Shown here one piece after another: positions 26,417-34,766 of a stretch of 51,776 bases of DNA. The stretch comes from Muribaculaceae bacterium. GTDB taxonomy: Bacteria; Bacteroidota; Bacteroidia; Bacteroidales; Muribaculaceae. The first letter of the stretch is position 1; every line of letters starts with the position of its first letter. Below the pieces are notes generated by a model. The model did not search any database. It saw only the letters and a list, made by a program, of their open reading frames with translations, and was not told the origin of the DNA. The translations under genes and the position numbers were made by a program. The stretch spans positions 1 to 51,776 of the forward strand of contig JAFOXR010000010.1 in NCBI GenBank assembly GCA_017391675.1, given 5' to 3'.

Positions 26417-27784
26417 TTATTTTAAGTTTTTTAGAATAGAACGGATTTCGTCTCCCGAGCTCGGGCGTGGAGCATTGGCATTGAGAAGTTTGCCGTCTTT
26501 GTCGTAAATCAAGTATCTAGGAATGCTTTGAATAGAAAGCATTTCGGCAATTCTTTTGTTTCCGAGGAACTGGTTTTCGCTTAATCCGTGGCGTTTCATC
26601 GCTTCTTTCCATGCCTCAGCATCTTCGTCTATAGATATTCCTACGAAAACCACATTGTCATTTCCTAATGTTTTTTCAAGTTCCTTCAAGAAAGGTATCT
26701 CTCGATTGCAAGGACCGCACCATGAAGCCCAGAAATCAAGGTAAATGTATTTCCCTTTATATTCGGCAAGAGAGTGCGGTTTTCCGTTAATATCATGAAT
26801 TTCAACATCAGGAATTGGAGAACCAGCGACTGAAGAAGAGCGTAGCTGAAGATGCGACTTCCATTCTTCATAGTTAGGGTGATTCATTGCAGAGCTGTCA
26901 AGAACAGCGAAACCATAATCAACTCCTTTGCTGAAGTTGTAGGAAGACACAAATTTGTCGATAAGCTGATATTCTACTTGTGAAACGAGTGCGTCATCTT
27001 TTACTTCTGCCTTTAGATTAGCAAGACGCTCGGTAAGAGTCTCTCCTGTGGCAATTTCTTTCATGACAAGTGAAGTAATCTCTCGAGGAAAGAATTTTGC
27101 AGCTGGACTGTTTACAATACTCTTTACATCTAGCATGCCATCTTTCATAGTTTCCGGCGCTTTCTTGTCGGAACCTCTAAGGCGGTGATTAATCAAGGAA
27201 ATAGCACCAAGGCGATCGAAGTGGCTGCGAAGAGCCAAAAAGCCTTTCACTTCTTCATTGTCGGTTAGAGACGATAGCGAGTCGGCATACTCGGTGAAGC
27301 GGGAAAGATGCTTTATAATATCTTCATCAGTCAATCTTGGCTGATTTCTCATGAGGTTGCTATAAGTATATTGAGCATAGGTGATGATAAGACGGTTGTC
27401 CTTGTCGTCGGTAGCAAATACAAGCATACCATTGTTGTCAATAAGGTCAATTTTTTGATTCCCCGATTCTGGAGATACATATATTGGGGTATATGTTTGC
27501 ATTTTTTGACCTGCTTTAAAGTTTCCTGTTTCATTGTTTATGGTGTAGGAAACGAGCATATTGGCAATATAGGATTGTTCGCTGGATACAGTTACTGAGT
27601 AATTTTTCCAGTCTTCTGATACTGAAATCTGAGTGAGCGAGTCACCTGTTGCATCAATAAACATTTTTACACCTGAGATATTGCTGCTTTGAATGTCTCC
27701 CGAAATTGTGGTCTCGGTGTTATTCTCTGTACATGATGTTGCAAAGAATAGTGATGCTAGGAACAGTTTTATAGTAGTTTTCAT
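26417..27784 (-). CDS. TlpA-like thiol-disulphide lipoprotein
   Basis: A 455-residue lipoprotein. The lipobox is FFATSC with Cys18, so it is membrane-anchored in the periplasm or outer membrane. The first ~300 residues are a Bacteroidota-type N-terminal domain (DUF4369-like beta region, then helical). The C-terminal ~130 residues are a thioredoxin fold with the exact redox motif WCGPC (residues 355-359) and a cis-proline in SIPRYLI. Such proteins reduce or isomerise disulphides in exported partners. It lies between the PKD-like lipoprotein gene and the M16 protease gene with gaps under 10 bases, so it probably helps fold or reduce components or substrates of this uptake system. Confidence 0.92.
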   Translation of the reverse strand: MKTTIKLFLASLFFATSCTENNTETTISGDIQSSNISGVKMFIDATGDSLTQISVSEDWKNYSVTVSSEQSYIANMLVSYTINNETGNFKAGQKMQTYTPIYVSPESGNQKIDLIDNNGMLVFATDDKDNRLIITYAQYTYSNLMRNQPRLTDEDIIKHLSRFTEYADSLSSLTDNEEVKGFLALRSHFDRLGAISLINHRLRGSDKKAPETMKDGMLDVKSIVNSPAAKFFPREITSLVMKEIATGETLTERLANLKAEVKDDALVSQVEYQLIDKFVSSYNFSKGVDYGFAVLDSSAMNHPNYEEWKSHLQLRSSSVAGSPIPDVEIHDINGKPHSLAEYKGKYIYLDFWASWCGPCNREIPFLKELEKTLGNDNVVFVGISIDEDAEAWKEAMKRHGLSENQFLGNKRIAEMLSIQSIPRYLIYDKDGKLLNANAPRPSSGDEIRSILKNLK

Positions 27785-27793
27785 AATTGTATG

Positions 27794-29311
27794 TTATCTT
27801 TTGTAGATGACTTTTATTGGTTTGTATGCAATGTTTAAGTATTCTTTTAATATCTCTCCTGTTTCGGAGTCAACGATATAGAATGAACCGTTTTTACCTT
27901 GTTGAGCAGGGTCATAAGCAGTTACATAAACTTCTTTTTGATTATCGCTCAATTCCACCGATGTGATAATAGACGAGTTGCTGCCGATGGTTGCAAACGG
28001 TTTATCTCCGGCTGTAAGCATATTGGACGAAGCGTAGTACCAGCGATATAATTTGTTGGTATCGCCAATGTAAGCGGCTTTGTGCTGATTTGAAGCTACG
28101 ACAGGCGAATCTTCTTTAAGAAGAGACACGCCACCGAATCTTATGATTTTAAGTTTCTCATTGATGATGAGCGATACGGTATAATCGTTCTTATTGGTAG
28201 TCCAGAAGTCCACTGGCATAATGGTGCGGTGCAACATACCAGTGTTTTTACTTGTGGAGATGATTACTAATTCGGGAGATTGTGTGAGCATTTGTGCCTT
28301 GGACAATTTTGGCTGGAACATTTTCACCAAATTCTGTCCGACAAAAATATTTGATTGAGCATTCACATTATCGCGATTCTTAGCCTCGGCATATTCATTA
28401 ATACAATAATAAGGACCATATCCAGTCATGATTTGAAGCGGAATTTCTTTCTCTATATCCCAGAAAATAATACTATATAGATATCCTGTGCCGGAATCGT
28501 AGAATACTGTTGATTTGTGATAAACATAAGGTAGCTTGCTCGCACTCTTGATAACGGTACCCTCGGTAGAAGCAAATTCATAAACTTCACCGTTTTCGGT
28601 AAGAATAGGATAAGATGTACCTCCGATACCTTTTGAGCAGATGTGCATTTTTATAGGTTTGAAATCGGGGTATTCAGATGTATTCACAATGTTTTCCACC
28701 TCAAAGGTTTTGTCATTGATATAATAAATCATTGAAGGATTATTGGCGGTATCATCTCCTTTACACGCAAGAATTACAGCTCCATTGCTTTGTGTTACAT
28801 CGGATACATAGGCAGAAAAGTGCGTGTCAGGATTATTTAGAGAGAAACAATCTTCTTCAACGAAAGAAATTAATTCTCCGCTATCGGGTTCCTTTCGCAT
28901 AAATGAGATCATACTTTCTCCTTGTTCTCCGTTACTAATAATCAAAATGCCTTCTTCATAAGGAGAGTTTACATTAATGGTGAAAGGGAAAAACTCGCTA
29001 CCGTCTTCATTGGTCACAATGAGGCGCGCGTTGAATGTACCTAGGTCGTCACATGTATAAGTTAAATTCTTATCGTTGGAATAAATCGTTTGGTTTATTT
29101 CCCAAGCGTAAGATAATTCTTTCCCATTAATAGATTGGGTAACAGTGGGTGTTATTGTGAGAATATCGCCTTTCTCGGTGTTATATGTTTCCGATATTGA
29201 ACTTATCTCAATCAAAGATATAGGTTTACCGCCTAGAGATGTATTATCGCTGACGCAAGAAACCATTAATGAGATTGCTACTATAGCAATGAGATATCTA
29301 AATATAGTCAT
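27794..29311 (-). CDS. PKD-like family lipoprotein of a Sus-type locus
   Basis: A 505-residue lipoprotein (lipobox SLMVSC, Cys19). Residues ~35-115 form a PKD/Ig-like beta domain (DILTITPTVTQ, LSYAWEINQ, YTCDDLGTFNARLIVTNEDG). The rest (~120-505) is a run of beta blades resembling a seven-bladed propeller of surface-exposed proteins. The arrangement matches the PKD-like family that accompanies DUF4843 and SusD genes in Bacteroidota. It is likely a surface glycan- or peptide-binding accessory to the SusCD pair. No catalytic motif is visible. It lies 14 bases after the DUF4843 gene. Confidence 0.82.
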   Translation of the reverse strand: MTIFRYLIAIVAISLMVSCVSDNTSLGGKPISLIEISSISETYNTEKGDILTITPTVTQSINGKELSYAWEINQTIYSNDKNLTYTCDDLGTFNARLIVTNEDGSEFFPFTINVNSPYEEGILIISNGEQGESMISFMRKEPDSGELISFVEEDCFSLNNPDTHFSAYVSDVTQSNGAVILACKGDDTANNPSMIYYINDKTFEVENIVNTSEYPDFKPIKMHICSKGIGGTSYPILTENGEVYEFASTEGTVIKSASKLPYVYHKSTVFYDSGTGYLYSIIFWDIEKEIPLQIMTGYGPYYCINEYAEAKNRDNVNAQSNIFVGQNLVKMFQPKLSKAQMLTQSPELVIISTSKNTGMLHRTIMPVDFWTTNKNDYTVSLIINEKLKIIRFGGVSLLKEDSPVVASNQHKAAYIGDTNKLYRWYYASSNMLTAGDKPFATIGSNSSIITSVELSDNQKEVYVTAYDPAQQGKNGSFYIVDSETGEILKEYLNIAYKPIKVIYKR

Positions 29312-29325
29312 AGTAGAAAAGATGT

Positions 29326-30129
29326 TTATGGTTTAGGGAAATCGGTAATACCTAGTTCCGGGTGAGCCTGAAAGTACTCATACATGGGATTCATGATGTA
29401 CTTTACTACGGTGTAGCTGAAATCGGACGGCCACCCATAGGGGATATGCTCAAGATTTTCTCCATAGGCTTCTACCATTTTGATATAAGTAGAAGGAGCA
29501 TTTTCCTTTAAGGTGGAATGGAAATACTCAACGAATTTGATAAGTTTGATAGGATGCCATTCTCCAAATCGGGTTAGAATCCAAGTTTTTTCGCCATCGG
29601 CATTATACCATTCAGGTCGTTCAACTGCATTATCAAATGTGATTACAACCTGTTGGTCGGCTGGGCTAAGAGTCGGAACAAACTCGTTGTTCTCCACCAG
29701 TTGCAGGCGAAGTTCGTATTTTGTATATCCTGTATTGTCATCACCAGCCAATCCGTCTCTAAGAATTTCTATAGGGAGGTAGGCGTTGATAGAATCGGCA
29801 AGAACATATAGTTTTTCCGGTAATTGGAATTGGACTCCTTGTTGAGCTTCCTCATTTCCAGTTGCATTGAGAATTAGTACTTTGAATTCTCGGTCGTAAG
29901 AGGAGGGCTTCCCTAGAATTTGTAGTGGAACGAGATGAGTGTGAACGCGCTTTTCGATAGGAGTTATACCGAAAGAGTAATGCATGCTGTCTTTAAGGAA
30001 ATAGATGCCACTATAATTTTCGTTGAAGGTCATGTAGTCAGTCTCTTTGCAACTATTGTTTAAGATAAGAGTTGAAAGAGCAAAGCAGCATAGAAGAGCT
30101 TTAAAATACTTAAAAATTTTATTTCTCAT
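29326..30129 (-). CDS. DUF4843 family lipoprotein
   Basis: A 267-residue lipoprotein with lipobox around NNSC (Cys27). The N-terminal beta-rich part has the DUF4843 pattern: TFNENYSGIYFLKDSMHYSFG, VPLQILGKPSSYDREFKV and YELRLQLVENNEFVPTLS. The C-terminal ~100 residues (WHPIKLIKFVEYFH onward) are helical and aromatic-rich. The family is found almost only downstream of susD in Bacteroidota and its function is unknown. It lies 14 bases after the susD-like gene and 14 before the PKD-like gene, within one apparent operon. Confidence 0.88.
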   Translation of the reverse strand: MRNKIFKYFKALLCCFALSTLILNNSCKETDYMTFNENYSGIYFLKDSMHYSFGITPIEKRVHTHLVPLQILGKPSSYDREFKVLILNATGNEEAQQGVQFQLPEKLYVLADSINAYLPIEILRDGLAGDDNTGYTKYELRLQLVENNEFVPTLSPADQQVVITFDNAVERPEWYNADGEKTWILTRFGEWHPIKLIKFVEYFHSTLKENAPSTYIKMVEAYGENLEHIPYGWPSDFSYTVVKYIMNPMYEYFQAHPELGITDFPKP

Positions 30130-30143
30130 ATATTATCCTTTTC

Positions 30144-31556
30144 TTAGTTGCGATAATCATATTCAATATCGGGAATAGGAACAACAAACACCGAGTTAGA
30201 TGGCTGTACCGAATTTCCATCAGGTAAAGAGATGAGGGAATGAGTTCGTTTAAGGTTGAAGAAACTTTGACCTTCTCCCCAGAACTCTTTATATCGTTCG
30301 TCTTTAATGAGTTCCAATGATAGATTCAGCTTGTTGACGCGTTGATTTATAGCCGTAAGTCCTCGATGTTCGATTACGGCATTGAAATAGTCGGTCGCGA
30401 GTTCAATATCCGATTCAAGCAATGCTTCTGCCATAATATAGTACATTTCGGGCAATCTTATCATATTTATGCCTAGTATCAAATCACTTGGTTTGCTGCT
30501 TGCAATACCTCTTAACTCATATATGTTAGTAAGTTTGATGAAACGAACCGATTCGCCTGTTGAACCAAAATAAGCATTTAATCGGAAATCCAATCCGTCA
30601 AGATTTTTATTGTAGATATCGGTATAGTCGCGTCTAGGATTTAGGGAAGAACGCGATTGATATTGTTGTAAGGTAGGACTTACTAGTGAATAAAATTCGG
30701 CATAGTAAAGCCCCCAAATGGTTTCGCTATTTGAAAGTACTCCAGCCAAGTCTCCTTCAACATTGATTTTCTCGGTGAGAGTGCGTCCGCTGTCTTTAAT
30801 AACCGCTGATGCATATTTTGCGGCATTTTCCATATCACCCATGGTTAGATAAACTCTAGCCAAAGTTGCTCTTACTGCATGAAGATTGAAATGAATCTTT
30901 CTGTCTAGCATAAAATTGCTTTCATCGGCATATTCTTCCTCATCGGCAAGTAGGAGTTCGGCTTCTTTCAGATCGGCAATGATAAATTTGTACACATCGG
31001 CAGCGGTAGAGAATGCTGGAGTGTTAAGAGAGAATTCTGTTGCATATGGAATCCCAGAGGCCGAAGCATTGCGTGTAATCTGTTCGGTGAAGATTCGCAG
31101 CAAATCGAAATGCATGAAGGCTCGAAGTCCCAATGCTTCTCCCTTGTAAATGGTGTATGGATAACTATTAGCGTTTTTCACAAGGTCGCAGTTGATAATG
31201 GCATTGACATTTGAGATGTTGTTATACATTGAAGTCCAAATTGCTTCAAAAATTGATTTCACATCGCTATGAGCATAATTATACTGCCCTAATTGAGTGT
31301 ACATGTCGTTGCCCGAACAGTCGAAATGCTGTGCCATAACATCAAGATGCTTGAATGTCATTGATGCTCCGTATAACGAACTCTCACGCAACTTGGAATA
31401 AACTCCATACATTGCGCTTTCAATACCGTCTCTTGTATTAAGCAATTCCTCTTGTTTTTCTTGTCCGTCGGGGTTCACATCAAGGAAACTTTCGCATGAC
31501 GAGAATATCACCGAAAAGGTGATGACGATAGATGATATATAATAATGGAATTTCAT
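30144..31556 (-). CDS. RagB/SusD family outer-membrane nutrient-binding lipoprotein
   Basis: The surface lid of a SusCD transporter: it binds the substrate and closes over the SusC channel. The 470-residue protein has lipobox IFSSC (Cys21) and the typical SusD start SFLDVNPDGQ. TPR-like helices follow, with ALGLRAFMHFDLLRIF, HFNLHAVRATLARVYLTMGD and the C-terminal EMYYIMAEALL then IKDERYKEFWGEGQSFFNLKR, which are near-invariant in the family. It lies 22 bases after the SusC-like gene. With an M16 protease in the operon, a peptide substrate as in RagAB is as plausible as a glycan. Confidence 0.97.
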   Translation of the reverse strand: MKFHYYISSIVITFSVIFSSCESFLDVNPDGQEKQEELLNTRDGIESAMYGVYSKLRESSLYGASMTFKHLDVMAQHFDCSGNDMYTQLGQYNYAHSDVKSIFEAIWTSMYNNISNVNAIINCDLVKNANSYPYTIYKGEALGLRAFMHFDLLRIFTEQITRNASASGIPYATEFSLNTPAFSTAADVYKFIIADLKEAELLLADEEEYADESNFMLDRKIHFNLHAVRATLARVYLTMGDMENAAKYASAVIKDSGRTLTEKINVEGDLAGVLSNSETIWGLYYAEFYSLVSPTLQQYQSRSSLNPRRDYTDIYNKNLDGLDFRLNAYFGSTGESVRFIKLTNIYELRGIASSKPSDLILGINMIRLPEMYYIMAEALLESDIELATDYFNAVIEHRGLTAINQRVNKLNLSLELIKDERYKEFWGEGQSFFNLKRTHSLISLPDGNSVQPSNSVFVVPIPDIEYDYRN

Positions 31557-31578
31557 ATGCTGATATATATAATTTTCG

Positions 31579-34500
31579 TTAGAATGTTGTATTTAGAGTT
31601 ATCTCAAATCCTTTGCTATAAAGATAGGAGGTTCCTCTCTCAATTTTTACTGTAGAGAATCGTAATAAATCTTTAAGGTTTACACCGATGCGAAGATTTT
31701 TCATTCTCATGGTTTTGCATATTTTCTCTGGAAATTCATATCCTATGTTCACCGATGAAAGTTCTAGAGTGTTTTCTTTTTCTACGAACCTGTCGGTTTT
31801 CTGAGGTCGGTCGGTCGAAGCGATGTCGCGATACAAAGCGATATCGCCAGGATTGCGCCAACGGCTTTCAAAAACTCTTAAGTCGGCATTATAGTGAGGA
31901 TCGGTTCCTTCAACCTTTGAAGCGCGGGTTGCGTTATAGATATATCCACCTAATCGGTAATCAAAGTAAACATATAAGCTTATCCCTTTCCAGAATAGGT
32001 TGGAGTGGAATGCTCCGCTGAATTTAGGCTCGGTGTCGCCGGCATTGTACTTGTCGGCAGGGTCATAGACGAAAGTTCGTTCTCCGTTAAGTTTAATGTA
32101 TACTTCTTTTCCTGTTGCTGGATCGATACCTCCCGAGCGAACCACTTTTATTGCGGTAGTGGATTCTCCTGCTTCATATTGTGCCAATGGGGTGAGTGAC
32201 GAATATTCGTTTTGCGAATTTTCCTTGTTCATTTCTTCAAGGGCAGAATTGATTTTAAGAATCTTGTTTCGGTTGATGGATCCCGATGCGCCCAGTTGCC
32301 AGAAAAAGTCTCTGTTTTGTATAATGTATCCGTCGGCTTGGAATTCAAAACCTTTGTTCTCGATTTCTCCAATGTTTTGCTTAGCCGAAGTCACCCCAGT
32401 TGAAGGAGCTTTAGATTGGTCAAGAAGCAAGTCGGTAGTCTTTTTAAGATAAAAATCAATAGCCACATTGATGCGGTTGTTCCAGAATGCCAAATCGGCA
32501 CCTCCATTGTAGGTCATAGTGCGTTCCCATCTTAAGTTCTCGTTCCCGATGGTGATTGGCAAAGCTCCTATTCCATGCAGATATTCGTATTTGTTGAGAT
32601 ATTCATACATTGTCATCGCTTGGAATGCACTGAAACTTACTTTTCCAGTATATCCCATGTTTGCGCGAATTTTAATACGGTTTATCATTGGATTTCCTTT
32701 TAGGAAACTTTCGTTGTGAACATTCCAGCCTGCTCCTGCCGACCAGAAGTGTCCCCAGCGATTGTTGGCTCCGAATCGTGACGAACCGGTTGTACGGTAC
32801 ACGCCGTCAATCATGTATCGGTTACGGAATGTGTAGGTCATATTGGCAAAAACGCCCAGTTCGCTGCTTATTGACTGGTTTCCGCTAGGTTTTGAATCCG
32901 ATGGATATCCGGCAGCGTTACCTATGAAAGACAGGTTGTCACTGAAATATCCTATCGTTTCAATGAATTCGCTCTTGTCGTTGCCATGATTGATTTCACC
33001 TCCAAGCGTTACGCTTAATAGACTGTTGTCGGCAAAAGTATGATTATAAGCTCCAACGATGTTTCCGCTGTAGCTTATGCCTTCGTTATGATATTGAATA
33101 AGGCTGCCTTTCTTTGTCGCATCAGTTTCATTCTTGTAGAATAGTGATTTGGGAGATGTGAAATTATCTCTGCCTCCCGAAGTAGAGGTGAGTGTGAACA
33201 GACCAGTGATTCTGAAATCCTTATTTATGTCCCAGCGTACATTTGTGGTATTTGTTAGGGATTTTGTGTATTCTTTTGAAAAAGAACCAAGGGTAGCTTC
33301 ATATAGAGGATTATTCATGTCCCATGAAAGGTTGGTATTTACGCTACCATCCTCATTGTACATTTTGTCATATGGGTTCATGATAGTGTAGTTGGAGAAG
33401 TTACCGTAAGGAGTGTCCTTAGCTCTGACATCGCTATAAGTGGTTCGGTTGGAGAAAGTGAACTTATTGTTCAGGTTATAGCTTAAATTGAACCCAAGAT
33501 TATATCTGTGGCGATAGTCTCCCTTCATTACGCCACGAGTGTCGGCAAAGCGTCCTGTCAGTTCATAACGGATATTGGAAGCGCCTCCATATATTCTTAA
33601 TGAGTGGTCGTGGCTGAAGGACGTGCGGGCAGGCTGAGCCAACCAGTCGGAATTTACTCCGCTGCGAATGGCTTGATAACGGCTATTGTATAACCTGTCT
33701 AGTTCATATTGTTCATATTCGCCAGTGGTTGTGTTTATTGCGCCTGGTTCGGCGGTATAAAGTCCTGCCATTTTCTCATATTCCAGTTTCTGTTCGGCAT
33801 TAAGAAGGCGATAATCGCTTAAATCGGGGAATTGTACATCTCCGGTGAAAGAATAAGCCACTCTAACATTTCCCTCTTTTACCGACTTACGGTTGATAAC
33901 GATAACGCCATTGGCCGCTTTTGAACCGTAAAGGGCAGATGCTGATGCATCTTTCAGTACATTTATGCTTTCAATCTCGTTCATGTCGAGGTCATAAAGA
34001 TCCTGCATGGAGATTTCTACACCGTCAAGGATAATAGTAGGCTGATTTACTGATTGTCCTGAGTTGGAGAACGATGTCATACCGCGAAGCACCAATTCTG
34101 GAACGCTGTTAGGATTTGAACCCATAGTAGAGTTTTTCACTACTTGCATACCTGGAGTGAGTGCGGCAATAGCCTGAATAGCATTGGTGCTGGAGAATTT
34201 CTTCAAGTCATCTCCAGAAATCTGCTGTACCGAGCCGGTGAAGCTATTTTTATTCTTGTTGAAATATCCTGTTACGACCACTTCTTCTTTCATAATGGCA
34301 GATGTGGTCATCACTATATTCAAGTCTTTGTTTATTGTATTTACTTGTATCGTTTGGGGAGCATATCCTATCATGGAGAATCTTAATTCTCCCGTATTGG
34401 ACTGGACGCTTATCGAGAATGTTCCGTCGGTTCCTGATGACACACCGTTAACATATTTACCGTTGTTCCAGTAGGCTACTGTAGCACCGATAAGCGGTTC

Positions 34501-34662
34501 ATTAAGGTCTCCGTCAATAATGGTACCCGAAATGCGCTTAGCCGCGTAAGCTAGGGAGCCTCCCGAACAAATCAGCAGGAATACAAGTATTCTTATAAAC
34601 ATTTGACTATTCCATGGAATTCGATCAAAAACATTGAATTTATAGCAGTTTATTTCTCTCAT
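31579..34662 (-). CDS. SusC/RagA family TonB-dependent outer-membrane transporter
   Basis: A 1027-residue TonB-dependent channel. After a signal peptide (residues ~22-40, ending AYAAK) comes a carboxypeptidase-D-like domain (ISGTIIDGDLNEPLIGATVA, ~43-125). The plug domain follows, with LVLRGMTSF and the SusC signature INVLKDASASALYGSKAANG (~230-260), then a 22-strand barrel. The start at 34662 adds 20 polar residues; Met21 (FIRILVFLLICSG) would give a more usual signal peptide. It is the first gene of a six-gene run with susD, DUF4843, PKD-like, TlpA and M16 genes. No sigma/anti-sigma pair is adjacent, so regulation is probably by a distant factor or constitutive. Confidence 0.97.
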   Translation of the reverse strand: MREINCYKFNVFDRIPWNSQMFIRILVFLLICSGGSLAYAAKRISGTIIDGDLNEPLIGATVAYWNNGKYVNGVSSGTDGTFSISVQSNTGELRFSMIGYAPQTIQVNTINKDLNIVMTTSAIMKEEVVVTGYFNKNKNSFTGSVQQISGDDLKKFSSTNAIQAIAALTPGMQVVKNSTMGSNPNSVPELVLRGMTSFSNSGQSVNQPTIILDGVEISMQDLYDLDMNEIESINVLKDASASALYGSKAANGVIVINRKSVKEGNVRVAYSFTGDVQFPDLSDYRLLNAEQKLEYEKMAGLYTAEPGAINTTTGEYEQYELDRLYNSRYQAIRSGVNSDWLAQPARTSFSHDHSLRIYGGASNIRYELTGRFADTRGVMKGDYRHRYNLGFNLSYNLNNKFTFSNRTTYSDVRAKDTPYGNFSNYTIMNPYDKMYNEDGSVNTNLSWDMNNPLYEATLGSFSKEYTKSLTNTTNVRWDINKDFRITGLFTLTSTSGGRDNFTSPKSLFYKNETDATKKGSLIQYHNEGISYSGNIVGAYNHTFADNSLLSVTLGGEINHGNDKSEFIETIGYFSDNLSFIGNAAGYPSDSKPSGNQSISSELGVFANMTYTFRNRYMIDGVYRTTGSSRFGANNRWGHFWSAGAGWNVHNESFLKGNPMINRIKIRANMGYTGKVSFSAFQAMTMYEYLNKYEYLHGIGALPITIGNENLRWERTMTYNGGADLAFWNNRINVAIDFYLKKTTDLLLDQSKAPSTGVTSAKQNIGEIENKGFEFQADGYIIQNRDFFWQLGASGSINRNKILKINSALEEMNKENSQNEYSSLTPLAQYEAGESTTAIKVVRSGGIDPATGKEVYIKLNGERTFVYDPADKYNAGDTEPKFSGAFHSNLFWKGISLYVYFDYRLGGYIYNATRASKVEGTDPHYNADLRVFESRWRNPGDIALYRDIASTDRPQKTDRFVEKENTLELSSVNIGYEFPEKICKTMRMKNLRIGVNLKDLLRFSTVKIERGTSYLYSKGFEITLNTTF

Positions 34663-34699
34663 AAAATATATTGCAGAGTTAAAATTGTTGTTTTTTTTA

Positions 34700-34707
34700 C
34701 AAAATTA
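34700..34707 (-). promoter_or_regulatory. Candidate -7 element (TAATTTTG) for the SusC-to-M16 run
   Basis: Matches TAnnTTTG on the minus strand, 38 bases before the SusC ATG. A TTTG occurs upstream, but at 13 bases rather than 19-21, so the -33 match is poor. Confidence 0.4.
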
Positions 34708-34730
34708 TAGTTTTTATCTGCAAAACCAAT

Positions 34731-34738
34731 TATCTTTG
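34731..34738 (+). promoter_or_regulatory. Candidate -7 element (TATCTTTG) for the secreted repeat protein
   Basis: Exact TAnnTTTG, 28 bases before the ATG at 34767 and identical to the dnaX -7 element. The -33 TTTG is not evident. It is divergent from, and close to, the SusC promoter. Confidence 0.5.
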
Positions 34739-34766
34739 TCAAAAACTAAATAAAACATAATTAATT

